Shown: positions 39,406 to 51,520 of the stretch, in pieces
Position numbering within the stretch: position 1 is the first letter of the stretch
Layout: the number at the start of each line of letters is the position of its first letter
Source: Periplaneta americana
Taxonomy: Eukaryota; Arthropoda; Insecta; Blattodea; Blattidae
Length of the DNA: 64,000 nucleotides
Direction: 5' to 3'
Assembly: GCF_040183065.1 (NCBI RefSeq)
Contig: NC_091120.1
Coordinates: forward strand, 21,981,708 to 22,045,707
Translations under genes and position numbers: made by a program
Notes under the pieces: model-generated
What the model was told of the DNA's origin: nothing
Database searches by the model: none
What the model saw: the letters and a program-made list of their open reading frames with translations, nothing else

Positions 39406-40350
39406 ATCATGGTAAACGTGAAAATCAAACAGTGCGTTAATCGGGAATTCCTTGTGAAATTAAAAAAAAAATCTCCAACAGACTGTTTGAAACGGTTAAA
39501 GGATGGGTACGACGATAATGCTATATCATGTACGAATGTGTTTGAAAGGCACAATTAGTAAAGGTCAGAAGGAAGTAAATACTATGTACGTCTCGGTCGC
39601 CCTTTGACTTCGAATGCTGATCGAAATGTTAAAAAAATTAATGAAATTGCAAGAAATGATCGACGTTTGAGCATTCGGATAACCGTGGACATGAATATCG
39701 ACAAAGAGATGGTAAGGTAAATATTGCATGATCAGTTGAACATTACAAAAGTGTGCAAAAATGGTCCCTGGAAACCTCAAGCAGGAACAAAAGAATACCT
39801 AACCAAAAAAATATTTGCTCTGACAACAGATTTACAGAACTGGACTTGCTGAAAAATGTCAATACATGTCATGAAACATGGATTTTCCAAAGTATCAATC
39901 AATGTACTGGAAGATACCCTCTTCACCAAGAATGAGCAAGTCGAAACTGAAGGCAATGCTGATAGTTTTCTTTGACGTAAACGGCGTAATCATGGGTACC
40001 TGAGGGTCAAAAGGTAAATCAGAAGTACTACATTGAAGTCCTGACCAAGCTGAGGGTATGAGTGAGGAAGAAAAGACAGAATCTGTGGAAGAACTCGTGG
40101 ATTCTGCATTAGGACAATGCGCCACTCACAAAGCCCTTTCTCTTAAATAGATTTTAGCGCAAAACTGCATTTCTGTGCTCGAGAATCCTCCATATTCGCC
40201 AGATTTGTTGGCTCTATGTAACAGGTAGTAAGCTTACTAAAAAAAAAACTGCAGGTTCGCGTACCGATTTTTATGGAATTAAAAGGATGTTAGGGAAGAA
40301 AAGTGAGGTGTATCTTTCGAGGGCCATACAAAATTGGGTATGAGACTTGG
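39406..40350 (+). mobile_element. decayed mariner-like (SETMAR-type) transposase relic
   Basis: The pieces read VNVKIKQCVNREFLVKLKKK, DCLKRLKDGYDDNAISCTNV, GRPLTSNADRNVKKINEIAR, DRRLSIRITVDMN and LNITKVCKNGPW. Later come SKLKAMLIVFFDVNG, AQNCISVLENPPYSPDLLAL and YGIKRMLGKKSEVYLS. These follow mariner transposase order from the N-terminal helix-turn-helix to the catalytic end. Many stops and frame changes are present, for example after 39555 and 39718. No intact inverted ends were identified. Confidence 0.75.
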
Positions 40351-40479
40351 CTGCATTATTTTGGTCCTGAGAGCAAACAACAAAGTTCTGTGTGGAAGTA
40401 TCCGACATTACAAACATCAATGAAAGCCAAGGTGGTGATAGTCCTATCATTTATTTAACATCCAAGGAATGATGTGGCA

Positions 40480-40850
40480 CCAATTGTAATATAGCAATAC
40501 TACAAAGTGTACTGAAGACAAACGATTGTCAGGCGAAAACGACACCTCGATGCAACAGGATGGATGCTGCACTACGATAATGCACAATCTCTCATTGCAA
40601 ATGCAGTCTTGAAGTATCTCACCAAAATAAACGCAAAATATATTCCTCTCTCCCTAGCATCAGGTTACTTTTCTGTTTCTAAAGCTGAAGAAATACCATC
40701 ATGTAATGCATTTTCAATTCTTAGAACAATTGGTGAAGAAGATTCTGAAAGGCCTGTCAAAAATAGTTTCCAGCAAGTCTTTGAAGATTGACAGAAACAC
40801 TGGGACAAGTTCACTGCAACCAATGTTTGTTAGCGGGGTTTAAAAAGAGC
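40480..40850 (+). mobile_element. second mariner-like C-terminal relic
   Basis: GWMLHYDNAQSLIANAVLKY corresponds to the HDNAxxH catalytic block, and VKNSFQQVFED, a stop, QKHWDKFTATN to the mariner C-terminus. Because the preceding relic already carries its own later catalytic block, this is a separate or rearranged copy. Confidence 0.6.
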
Positions 40851-41286
40851 GCGTCAGCTACTATGGCTATTTGCGCCCTTATCTAAAATTGTTTCAAAGA
40901 ACAAAACACAAACGATACAATAAACTGAATACTAACACAAACTAAAAATCGTCACATTAAAATCGGCTACACTCAATGCAATCAATGGGGACTACTTTGA
41001 GGAAAACCATAAAAAAATTAGGAAAAAATAAAGTTATGTTTCAAAAACGTCATAACGAATTGGGATTAATTTAAAGAAGACCATGAAAATTACGATGATA
41101 AATAAAAGTGACTAGATAAACTCCGGAAAGGTACATGTAAAATATCGCTTTTTTTTATTAAGGCAACACAAATTCCACCAAAACTAACCGAACAAAATTG
41201 TATTCCTTCCCACTTCCTGCAGATTTAAAACTGGCATGCTTTCAATAAACCTAGTGTGGTTAAAAACTTGTTTCGAATAATTAATT

Positions 41287-41509
41287 GATTAAATGACGAT
41301 CTTACTCGTGTTAATTATGTAAGCATGTGTGGCTTACAGCTGTTTCGGTGTTACTTGACACCATCCTCAGAGCCTACTAGATCTCGGCGCTATTTCAACT
41401 TCGCTGCCTGTTGTGTGGGTAGGCTCTGAGGATGGTGTTAAGTAACACCGAAACAGCTGTAAGCCACACATCCTTACATAATTAACACGAGTAAGATCGC
41501 CATTTAATC
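41287..41509. repeat. 223-bp inverted repeat with hammerhead-like motif in both arms
   Basis: Arms of 91 bp (41287-41377 and 41419-41509) are inverted with a 41-bp spacer. Each arm holds CTGAGGAT, a 6-bp stem, GAAAC and CAGCTGTAAGCC. It has the same architecture as the repeat at 25522-25860 but an unrelated sequence outside the core boxes. Confidence 0.88.
41422..41465 (+). ncRNA. hammerhead-ribozyme-like motif
   Basis: Stem I GGCT (41422-41425) pairs with AGCC (41462-41465). The core is CTGAGGA (41426-41432), with one extra T (41433). Stem II GGTGTT/AACACC (41434-41439, 41444-41449) has an AAGT loop. GAAA is at 41450-41453. Stem III is the self-complementary ACAG|CTGT (41453-41460), and the cleavage-position base A is at 41461. 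All three stems close. A loopless stem III implies action as a dimer, as described for Penelope-like elements. The minus-strand copy is at 41331-41374 with one stem II mismatch. Activity is inferred only. Confidence 0.55.
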
Positions 41510-41739
41510 ATTTATTTATATTCAAGTGTTAAAAGTAGAGTACGAGAGATTCAACATGAATTAATAATTCTTCACAGCTCTTGTGTCAGAATGGAAATTA
41601 CTAAAACTATTGCATAAAATGATAGAATTTGTGGGATGCTAGTTTCATCATATTCATTCTTTGAGCAATACCATATTTATATTGCTCAATAGTGTTGTGG
41701 AGTAGTTCTTGTCTCTTCAAGAAACGATTTGCATTCCCC

Positions 41740-42120
41740 CCCCCCCCGTTTCTTATATTTTAAGCTTGATAGTTTTATGTAACTTTCTGTTGAGAACTGC
41801 CGCAATATGTACAAAAAACTAATACATCTGGATGAAGGAATAAAATTTTTGATTAAAATTAACGTGAAATGACTCGCAAACATTTGTGGCCTGCTCTGTG
41901 GTTGTACCTGCCTTAGCCCATATTGTTGGTGGAAATTTACAACCTTCGTCAAGGTAATTTTCTATGAAATAACCCGCAAATTCTATAGCTTTGGCGTAGG
42001 AACTAGAACAGAACACAACGTGGAAACGTATCAGAGCATTTTGGAACAATTTACATATAGAATTATCATTGTCAAGATCTTTTTGGCGGAATTTACAAAC
42101 TTCGAAGTAAAAGCATGCTG
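41740..42120 (-). mobile_element. MULE-like transposase fragment (tentative)
   Basis: The minus strand reads GYFIENYLDEGCKFPPTIWA, then KAGTTTEQATNVCESFHVNF and NQKFYSF. The block FPPxxWA...TTN.CESFHxxFN..FYS resembles the C-terminal part of Mutator-like (MULE) transposases common in insect genomes. Frame changes lie on both sides. The rest of the element was not found. Confidence 0.45.
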
Positions 42121-42754
42121 TCCCAAAAAGGTCGTGATCATTAATTATTGAATAGCCCTCTTAAGTTCAGAACCTATCCCTTAAAGTACGGTCCTTTTCT
42201 GACATTAGCCGAACAAATTTTCTTCATTAGAATAGCTTTGAGATTCCTTACTGAATTCCTGAAATGAGAAACAGCATGTTGTATCTAGTAAACATTACGC
42301 CTAAATCTATTCTTTTTCCACGTTAGCGTTGCTTTTCTGAAATATCTTTGTATGTCCTACAATGACTGTACTCAAATTCTGATATCAAAATTTTTAAATT
42401 GTTATGACACTTTCGTAAAGCATCACCTAAATTTATCAAATCGCTAAAGCCATTGTTATTCCACAAATATAGCGACAAAAAAGAAAAATAAAGCCAGCAA
42501 AAGTAATTTATTTTACCGTTTGCAACCACACGACCACGGTATTTCGCAATTCGTAGCGTGAAATTAAGTATCACAATTTTTGCATCTGCTGTTTTAATGC
42601 AAGTTTGGAATAGTGGTGGTTCGACGTCTTTTGAAACAATGTTTCCTTTTTAAAATTGAATAACATCTTATATGTGAGGAACAGTAAGAATGGAAAGTGC
42701 TAAAGAAATTGGTCTAGAATTAAGAACAAAATAAAGGTATTAGGTCTACCTGTA

Positions 42755-43150
42755 CATGTGTTCAAATAGGAATCATATCTCTGGACCAAATAAAGGTATA
42801 ATAATAAATGGTACCACCTATGAAAAATGCCCTAGTTTTAAATATCTAGGTTGTCTGATAGTGGAGGATAAAAGCCAGATATTGTAACCAACATTAACAG
42901 CAACAGATTTATGTGGATCGGATATATAAGAATATCAGAGGAGAGATTGGCAAGAAAGGTCCTATATGGAAGTCCTGGAGGATGGAGACATAGGAGAAGA
43001 CCTAAAAAAAAAATGTGATCTGATGATGTAGAAGAGGATGTAAGGAGGATCGGAGTTAGAAGATGAGAGGACGAATACATTTGATGGAGGATAGTCTATT
43101 ACTGTGCAGGAGGCCAAGGTCCTATATGGACTATACAGTAGTGCCAAGAA
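42755..43150 (+). mobile_element. LINE remnant, decayed
   Basis: GIIINGTTYEKCPSFKYLGC corresponds to the NG..YE....FKYLG block of families B/D. Later IGKKGP and a GRIH stretch with several stops resemble the post-RT region. It is too decayed to classify. Confidence 0.5.
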
Positions 43151-43809
43151 ATAACCTTTACCTACACATATGCAGTAGACAGACTACAGTCACACTGGCG
43201 TGTAACATCCGTTAAATACAAATAATTCAGTAGGTATCTGTAAAAAGTATACAACACAAATCTGTATATAAATTAACGGGTAAGTAAAGAGCTTTCAATA
43301 TATGCAGAATTCAATACCTTTGGATTGGAATTAATCTTAAATCCAACATGTGGAACAATATCAGATTCATACATATGAAATGTAGATAAGCTTTCTAGTA
43401 TGAACTATGTATGCATCATACATCAGTTACCATAGACTTTAGTTGGTAGCTGAAACCTCAAACTCTGTGAAATTGTTGAATATAAGTGTGTGCTTTAAGT
43501 AAGGTATTGCATAATGGTAGCTTGTACTCGTATTGTCATAAATGGTATATATTTTACTGAAATATTTAACAAAATTCAAAACATACATACTTATACGTTA
43601 TTCTACAGTAACTTGGGAACCGAGGTTCCTCTGTTCATTTTTTAATGTAACTTAAGCTACTGAAGATCTAAAATATTTATTCAATTAAATTATAATACAC
43701 AATAAGACACAACACAATTTAACATTCACAAAATTGACAAAAATAACTATAACAAAACTAGTTTAATTAACTTTGGTCATAATTTACACTCATTCACATT
43801 TATACCCAC

Positions 43810-44070
43810 TGCAACACATTAATAATAACAGCCTTACAGCAAAGAATGCACACTTTGAATATTCTCCCAGTCAGAGAAATAATGTCCTGGCGCTATAAGA
43901 ATGTCAATGTGTGTAAACAAAATATATTATATAAAAATTAATCATGTAACAAATTAATAATAACAGCATTACAGCGAAGGATGTACAATTAGAATATTTT
44001 TTCAGCCACAGAAACTATGTGCTCGCGCTATTAGAGGAACATCACGTGCTTAAACAAAATCCAGTATTAT
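43810..44070. repeat. diverged tandem duplication of about 140 bp
   Basis: AATTAATAATAACAGC.TTACAGC-type sequence near 43818 recurs near 43952. Both are followed by GAATATT..., CAG.CA.AGAAA, CGCTATTAGA/CGCTATAAGA and GTG..TAAACAAAAT. The copies differ at many positions, so the duplication is old. Confidence 0.55.
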
Positions 44071-44293
44071 AAAATACAAATTAAAAAAATAGTCAGTTCT
44101 GAGTTAATAATTTAAACATTCAACATTCGGCGCAGAGCGCTGGTCATCAATTATTAGACGAATATTTCCTTCCTCACGCAATGCTCTCCTACCCTTCCCG
44201 CGCCTTGCTTATCCATTGTTGACAATCGGCTGTAGCGAGATTATGTCGTCCCCTCATGAATAAACCAGAGCAAGCAAAACTACTTCGTCAAAT

Positions 44294-44547
44294 CGACCTT
44301 CCAAAGTACTAACATTGTAACTCAATTTGTTATGGTTTTGAGTTGTCCTAGTTTATATGATCTTAAATTGTTCCTTTTTCTCCCAATACTATCATTGTAT
44401 AGCTCTAAACCTTCCCAATTGTATGGAAATTCTTATTGTTACTCTACATTTTTGTATACATTAATTTACACGATCATTTTAAAACTTCATTTTCATCTCC
44501 TGAAAAATGTAAAAAATGAGTTACAATGTTAGTACTTGGGAGGGTCG
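44294..44547. mobile_element. 254-bp MITE, copy 1
   Basis: Left end CGACCTTCCAAAGTACTAAC, right end GTTAGTACTTGGGAGGGTCG (inverted). It is flanked by AAAT on both sides, a possible 4-bp target duplication. A second copy is at 62570-62824, similar along its full length. There is no coding potential. The superfamily is not known to me. Confidence 0.8.
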
Positions 44548-46677
44548 AAATGTTTACACGTATCGAAGCTTGAAAAGTGTACAACACTGTCTTCGGAAAA
44601 AAGAAGTTCCTCACATCCAACATGGAGGAATGATCCGAGTAGTCGACGCACTAAGCCCCATATTATTTAACACTCTGATATACATTTTTTTTTTGTAGGA
44701 CTGGGTTAAAGGAACAAACTTCAACAATACTATATTATGTAATGTGCGCGCGTATACGATTGGCACAAGTCTCAATGGAGAACTCCGACCAATAAATAGG
44801 TACACTTACATAAGCAGCTGGGACCTATCAAACAAATGAAATTCAGAAAAATAGAAATTGTGGTATTTCGAAATACCATCAAATGCAATACGAAATATCT
44901 ACAAAGTGTGAACTTTGTCTTACTTTCAAAACGGAAAAATTCTTAATCCACCTAAGCCAGATGAGTCCCATAAATTACATCAAATTGTATCAATGGTCCA
45001 CACAATGAAACCAGAATATAGGCCTATTATTTAGTTATTTACGTTTGTGGGTAAATCCTATGAATGAAGGAAGCAATGTGATGATTCCGACTTCTAATAT
45101 AGCATTAATGTTTTATACAACGTCATAAAACGAAACGGCAGGGCTTATTCTTATACACGATTGATAGTCCATAAATACGATAAGGAAACTATAATTGTTT
45201 TTCAAATAATGCTATATTTTCTTTTCCTTATTTGTGTGCATTTAATAGCTCTTTCTACTTTCTTGTTTCAATATAAGCAATACTTTACAAATATTGTTGA
45301 TGGGACAGTTATATTATTTTAGTAGGCCTATATAATACTAGCAATAACTGTGATATCACTGAACGAAATCGTGCATACCAGTTACTTTATTTATAACTAT
45401 CATTATACAGGATGATAAAGATCACATAAAATATACACACTTCTATATCGTACTTTACCTTGTATATAGAAACATGAAGGTTTAGAGTTTAAATTTTAGC
45501 CCTTAATCTCAGTACGAGGTAGGTCCTACAATGATTATGCTTCATAGGACTGTGTTCACGAATTACAGCGGATATCGGTAATTTATAGTCTCATTATACG
45601 AAAACTCAACAAAGCTTTGTTATAAAAATATATTTCGATATAAAATATAAATTTCAGCATTCTCTATAGCCTGCTACCTAAAAGTATTTTTTGACATTCT
45701 AATGCTTATTTATTTATATACATATGCGCAGAAATTTCTCCTAAATCGTTAGATACGTTAATTCACATGAATAAATTTATCTGGGGGAATACACGCAACA
45801 GAATCGTTTTACTAACACATCTTAAAAGAATGGGAAAAGGGGGCCTTTCTTCATGATCGTTTTTAGAGTAAAATTCATTTGAAAGTATATACATACATCA
45901 AAGTCACCTCTTCCTTATAAATATCATGCAGACTAACAAACTTTTTATAATAAAAAAAGATTAAATTAGGAAATTTCGCAAATTTGGCTTTTATAAAAAA
46001 AAACCCATTCTCCAGTTCACGTCCTTTCCTTTATTTCTGAAAAAGCTAAGCAACTACTGGATTCAAGGCCTCTTTCAAGCGTTATATCGCATAACCTTGA
46101 GTATTTTGTAAAACATTCTTTAAAAAAAATAACTTGTCATGGGACTATTGGTAGAAAACGAGAATTTCATTCTAAGTAAATTGACTTTGCATAATTTTGA
46201 AGGGAACAAATTATATATTTACAGCATTGTAAAACTTTATCTACAACTTTCTCTAGTTAATTTATTTCTATACAAAGTATATAAACAACATTTATCGAGC
46301 CTTTCAGAGAATATGCTGTCAATTGGTCAATCATAACGAACTTTCAGTATCTGTATTCAATTGTCTAATGTTCTCCTGCATCATATAACTTCTCTATACT
46401 TCGTGTAAGAGGTCGCGAATTTAATCCCAAGCACATGGATTAAAACCCATTTGTGAAGAGTAACAATTCAAATTTCTAACAAACCAACTTTCCTTGAACA
46501 ATTTTATCACAAGAGCCGTTTTATTCTGCTCCAAAATCAGGTTACTTCACGTAAAAATTTAACATTACATAAATTATAACTCCGACAATCTTTGTTTGAA
46601 ATATTTTTGTTATACGTAATTAAATAAAATATTTACATAGTAAAACGCTATAGTAATAAATAAATAAAAATAATGTG

Positions 46678-46714
<37 letters not shown>

Positions 46715-47734
46715 TTATTGGTTTGATTTACCGATGTATCGGCAGGCAGGTCCCCCGTAAGAACTGCGATTGCGGCTGCAAGAATTGGTACCGTAACAGG
46801 GCAATTTCGCTACAAAAGCTGTGGGTTAATTATGTCACCTTTCACAGTCTAAAAAACTAAATGCAATTATTCACTTGCTTCTTTTAGAGCATGCACTGGA
46901 GTATAGTGATACGAAATGAAATGTAATGTAATAAACATGTTGCATTTTTTACTAATTTTTTAGCAATTTTTGTGGCAAACATTACAGAATAGCGCTGTCA
47001 TCTAATCTAGCCTCTGTTAAGATTTATAATTATGGTTTCTTTAAAGATGCTCGCAACTGCAGAGGTTATATCAATGTCGCCGGTGTACCAGAATTTTGTC
47101 CTGCACTCCACCAACTGCGCCACCCAAGCCGACTCTAAGTTTCTGTTAAAACTAGCCTGTTTGTAAGGCATTTTTGTTTAAAACCACCCCATATTTAAAC
47201 ATTTTTTCACTCAAATGCTGCCTACCTTGTCGGCCGATCGAGTATTCGGAAATTTCACAATGAAATCTGTAGACCTGACAAGCAGTTTCATACTTGCAAA
47301 GAAACATTCTTCTAGAGTCAAATAGCGAACTATCCTATGCAGTATCTCACACGAAAGGAAAGGTCAGTATTCTGTGAACTCATACTATCATTCATTTTGA
47401 ACAAAAATGTTCATATGAATATGCAGTTTATAACGGTTGTCAAGATGGAACTGTTTGAATGTAAGTTAAAAAAAAAATTCATGTACATAATTAGATATTA
47501 TTTATTACTGGAATCAACTGACGATTGGTACATGAACTAGTAACAAAATTGTAGACTCTTGGCACTATCTCCTCTGTGAAGATTTTACACATGCTGTAGG
47601 TGAAACGGGTAGTCTTTTGTCATGCAGTGTTTGTGAAACATTAAGGTGCACAAAAATTCGTCACGTGTTAGTAGTAGGATTGGACCACAGCTATAATATT
47701 CTCTGCTTCCTCCATATTGCATTGGCTGCTGATC
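44548..47734. other. unassigned AT-rich intergenic DNA
   Basis: No gene or recognised transposon is visible apart from the TA microsatellite at 46679-46711. ORFs here are short and AT-biased. Confidence 0.35.
46679..46711. repeat. (TA)n microsatellite
   Basis: An uninterrupted TA run. Confidence 0.95.
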
Positions 47735-47950
47735 CAGAGCTGCGTTTGGGCTTGGGTTGGATCCCCCTTTGGTCTCACTGAATGTTTTCTTCCGAGGTTT
47801 TTCCCAACCGTGGGACTGAAGCCGGATGGTCTATGGCGAGTCTTCAGCATCAACCTCTTTGATTTGATTACCTGGTTGGGTTTTTCCGAGGTATTCCCCA
47901 ACCAAAAGGCAAATGCCGGGTAATCTTTTGGCGAATCCTCGGACCTCACC
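47735..47950 (+). repeat. SINE family S1, with duplicated core
   Basis: CCGAGGTTTTTCCCAACC near 47793 is repeated as CCGAGGTATTCCCCAACC near 47885. Each is followed by a GATGGTCTATGGCGAG or GGTAATCTTTTGGCGAA block. This looks like two S1 bodies in tandem or an internal duplication. Confidence 0.65.
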
Positions 47951-48035
47951 TCATCCCACAACATCTCGCCAAAATATTGTAAAAAATTGTAAAACTGTAA
48001 AAATTGACTTGTTCCACATCTTAAAGCTTCATTGC

Positions 48036-48794
48036 TCATGTAAGATGATCTTCTTCTTCTTCTTCTTCAGTCCCTTCTGGTGCTAAGCATCGGGTTTGCC
48101 TCTCTCCGTCCATTTCATCCATTTTCCCCGGTCTCTACACATTCTCATCTTTACCATTGTTTTTCCTTTGTGTTGGCCTATTCTTTCTATTGTATCCTCC
48201 CATTTAATCCTTGGTCTTCCTCTTCTCTTTCTTCCTTCCACTCTCATTTCCATCACCTGTTTAACCTTCCTTTCCTCTCCCATATGATATACATGCCCAA
48301 ACCATTTCAACTGCCTTTCATTAATCACCTCTGTTAATGCTTTTCTCATTTTAACTTCTTCTCTTATCCTGTCATTCCTTATCCTATCTCTTCTGGTCTT
48401 TCCTACAGCTCTTCTAAGATATTTCATTTCCACTGCTGTTAATTTACTTCGATGTTTATCTAAGAGTGGTAAGCTTTCGGTACTATATTGTATTATAGGT
48501 TTAATTATTGAATTATATATCTGCATTTTTGTCTTAGTGGTTATTTCTTTTTTCCCAACTATTGTATTATTTATTTGATAGTATGCTGATGTTGCTTTCT
48601 TTACCCTGTTCAGTACTTCTTGATCTACTCTTCCATCACTAGTTATTATTGTTCCCAAATATTTAAAACTTTCCATTCTCTCCAGGTTTTGTCCTTCACA
48701 TTCAATGTTAAATTCTGTTTCCTGTCTATCTTCCTTAGAGATCCACATTACTTTACTCTTGTTGACATTAATCTGCATCCCTTTCATGTAAGAT
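48036..48794 (-). mobile_element. LINE family D, 5'-truncated, with target duplication
   Basis: The 11-bp repeat TCATGTAAGAT at 48036-48046 and 48784-48794 is the target duplication. The minus strand stays open across the element: INVNKSKVMWISKED, MESFKYLGTIITSDGRVDQE, IYNSIIKPIIQYSTE, AVEMKYLRRAVGKTRRDRIR, RQLKWFGHVYHMGEERKVKQ and RKRRGRPRIKWEDTIERIG. The 3' end carries a (GAA)n tail at about 48048-48068. With no stop in about 240 codons, it is a young insertion. Confidence 0.88.
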
Positions 48795-48914
48795 CTATGG
48801 AATAAAATAAATGAATGAATGAATGAATGACGTCCCTCATTCTGATGAAATATGAAAACAGAGAAGCGTACCAGTTTTACATAATGTACCATATTGAAAA
48901 TTTTGGCAAACACT

Positions 48915-50511
48915 CTACAATCAGGAGGAAAGCATTAGCAGGACTCTTCTACAGCAGCAGTGGAACTAAAACTGCAGAAACCGTAAACAATCAGCGTATC
49001 TGTACTTATATAGATTGTGGCAACTTGAAAATCACGTCTGCAATGTCACAATAACAAATCAGCTGTGCATGCGAACAAGTTTCCATAGTAATCCACAAAC
49101 ATCTAGAATGTAACTACATCGGCAGGGCCAAATTCAAGATGCTGCATACAGCTTTAAATCACTGGAACAACATTTTTACTTACTTGTATATTACATCACT
49201 TTTCATCAAATCACAGTCGCTAATTTTATTTCAATAACAATATAAAACCAGAATGAATTCGGATTTGAAGCAGCAGCCTGGTACTATTTCTATACATTTC
49301 AGTTTTATCTCGACAAACATTCGAAAAAAGACCACATGTATTCATATGAACTTTCCTTGTTCACAATGACAGATACTATGATTTCCCAGAATAATGACCT
49401 TTCCTCTTGGGACACCCTGTATGTGTACATAGTACAATTCCAATTATATAGACTAATTAGGGATTGGCATGATCCAGATATGTAAAAATTCAGATGACTG
49501 GATCAAAGTGAAAATCACTCTAGCAAAATGTCATTAGAGAAGTGCAGTACTGCATGTATGAAAAGAAGAAAAGTTACAAATTTAACACAAAAAGTATTTA
49601 TAAAGCAGTCATACTGTACAGTTCCAGATGAAACACAATGTGCACACTCAGTGTTCCAAAGAAGTGGTACACAGTTTCCATGATTCTACTAAAGATTTTG
49701 AAAATTATGGGTGTTAGTTAGTCTGCTGCCAGTTTTAGGAGTTAATTTTGTATTCCATCTTCTCCAGGGGGTCTTCCCGTCTTTCAGTTAGGTGACTGCT
49801 GTTCTATCTTCACTGTGTAGGACTGAGGGGTGGATGTGCGTTAGCAGGGCTGTTGGTTGTAGGTTCGTAATGAGTTTGTGGGAGGAGGAGTACACTTGTT
49901 AAAGTTCTGGAACAAAATGATTTCAGAGGCAAGCAATGATGAAAAATCTTGGTCATCGGACATTTTGACAGCTGCTCCAATAAATTACTTTAAATTAGGA
50001 AGTCAGCTTAGTTGTAAGTAAATGTTTGACCTTATGTTACTCTGAAACGGTTGCAAATAAATAAAACTGACAAAGGACTTTTCTGCTCTAAATGTCGCCC
50101 TGAATCATCTCATCAGTTGACCTTACCTTTTGAATCATCCTGTATACTCAGTATCAGGACTTTTCAGAATATGTAAACCAATCAAACCAATGTCAAAAAC
50201 TGTAAGATACAACCAATTTTGAGTAAGTCTCTTATTTTGTGATTTAAATAGTTTTGATATACAATTGAGGACTTGAATTCTAAAATATGTTAACTCCCCC
50301 CCCCCCAAAAAAAAGGGAAAATTGAGTTAAGCACATACATGATAGTGTTATGTCTCAAGGTATGACCTCGTATGTTCTTTGTCAAGTTTATTGGCCTTAC
50401 GAGAAATCACCTGAATTCTAAACCATTCTACATCCATGTAATTAGTACAAAGAGAATTTAGAAAGCTCTTAGAGTTAGTATGTTTTAGAATTCAGGTCCT
50501 CAATCGCATTA
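48915..50511. other. unassigned intergenic DNA
   Basis: No gene or recognised transposon is visible. Confidence 0.3.
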
Positions 50512-51520
50512 TACAGGGTGGACCGTTCGAATGTACCTAATTTCAATTGTATGTGACTGGTCAACGGTTGAAGATAGAACCTTACGGTAACGTTTATATG
50601 AAAGGAAAACTCAACAAGTTTCGAATCCTGTCAGTAGATGGTGCACAGACACGGTTCCTTTTCGTAGCTTGTATAGAATGTCAAAATGGCGACACCGCAG
50701 ATGAAAGTGCACACTGTGTTATGGTATGCAGTTTAAATCAATTGTTAGAGTATCGGCGAATGTTTAACCATGATGCTCCAACTGCTAAAAGCATTAAGAA
50801 GTGGCACGATACATTTTTAGTGTTGAAGAAGCATGGTGGTGGTTGCAGAACATCTGACGAAATGGTTGCAAATGTTCAAGCCGCGTATGAGCGGAGCCCA
50901 CAGAAGTCATTAAGAAGAGCTTTGCGGGAACTTCAAGTACCAAAATCAACATTGCAACGAATTGTCCACAAACGTCTCAAACTGCACGCATACAAAGTGC
51001 AGTTAATGCAACGTCTGGAGCTGGATGACAAACCCAAACGCGTGGAATTCGCCAATAGCCTAACATCCTTTTCCAGCAAGATGGCGCTCCTCCACACTGG
51101 TTCAATGACGTTCGTACGACTTTAGACGTGTTCCCTGGCCGTTGGATTGCTAGGGGAGGACCGATTGCTTGGCCCCCGAGATCTCCGGATTTAACACTGC
51201 TCGATTTCTTTCTCTGGGGCTACGTCAAAGATAAAGTGTACGCCACTCCAGTCAGAGACCTTCGTGATCTTCGGGAGTGCACCATAGATGCTATTGAGAG
51301 CATTCCAGAAGACATGCTCCAACGTGCTTGGCAAGAAATCGTTCATTTGCCTCGATATCATCACAGTGACAGCTGGAGCTCACATAGAGATATGGCCATG
51401 TGCATATCGAAACTTGTTGAGTTTTCCTTTCATATAAACGTTACTGTAGGTTTCTATCTTCAACCATTTACCAGTCACATACAATTGAAATTAAGTACAT
51501 TTGAGCGGTCCACCCTGTAT
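50512..51520 (+). mobile_element. Tc1/mariner-superfamily element, about 115-bp inverted ends
   Basis: Left ACAGGGTGGACCGTTCGAAT and right TGAGCGGTCCACCCTGTA are inverted. The match continues through CTTACGGTAACGTTTATATG and the inverse CATATAAACGTTACTGTAGG. The plus strand encodes the N-terminal part: LLEYRRMFNHDAPTAKSIKK, SDEMVANVQAAYERSPQKSL and VPKSTLQRIVHKRLKLHAYK. After FANS the middle of the transposase is deleted. QQDGAPPHWFND (second-acid block) lies in another frame from about 51070. FPGRWIARGGPIAWPPRSPD and LTLLDFFLWGYVKDKVYA (third block) follow. It is non-autonomous. Confidence 0.9.
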
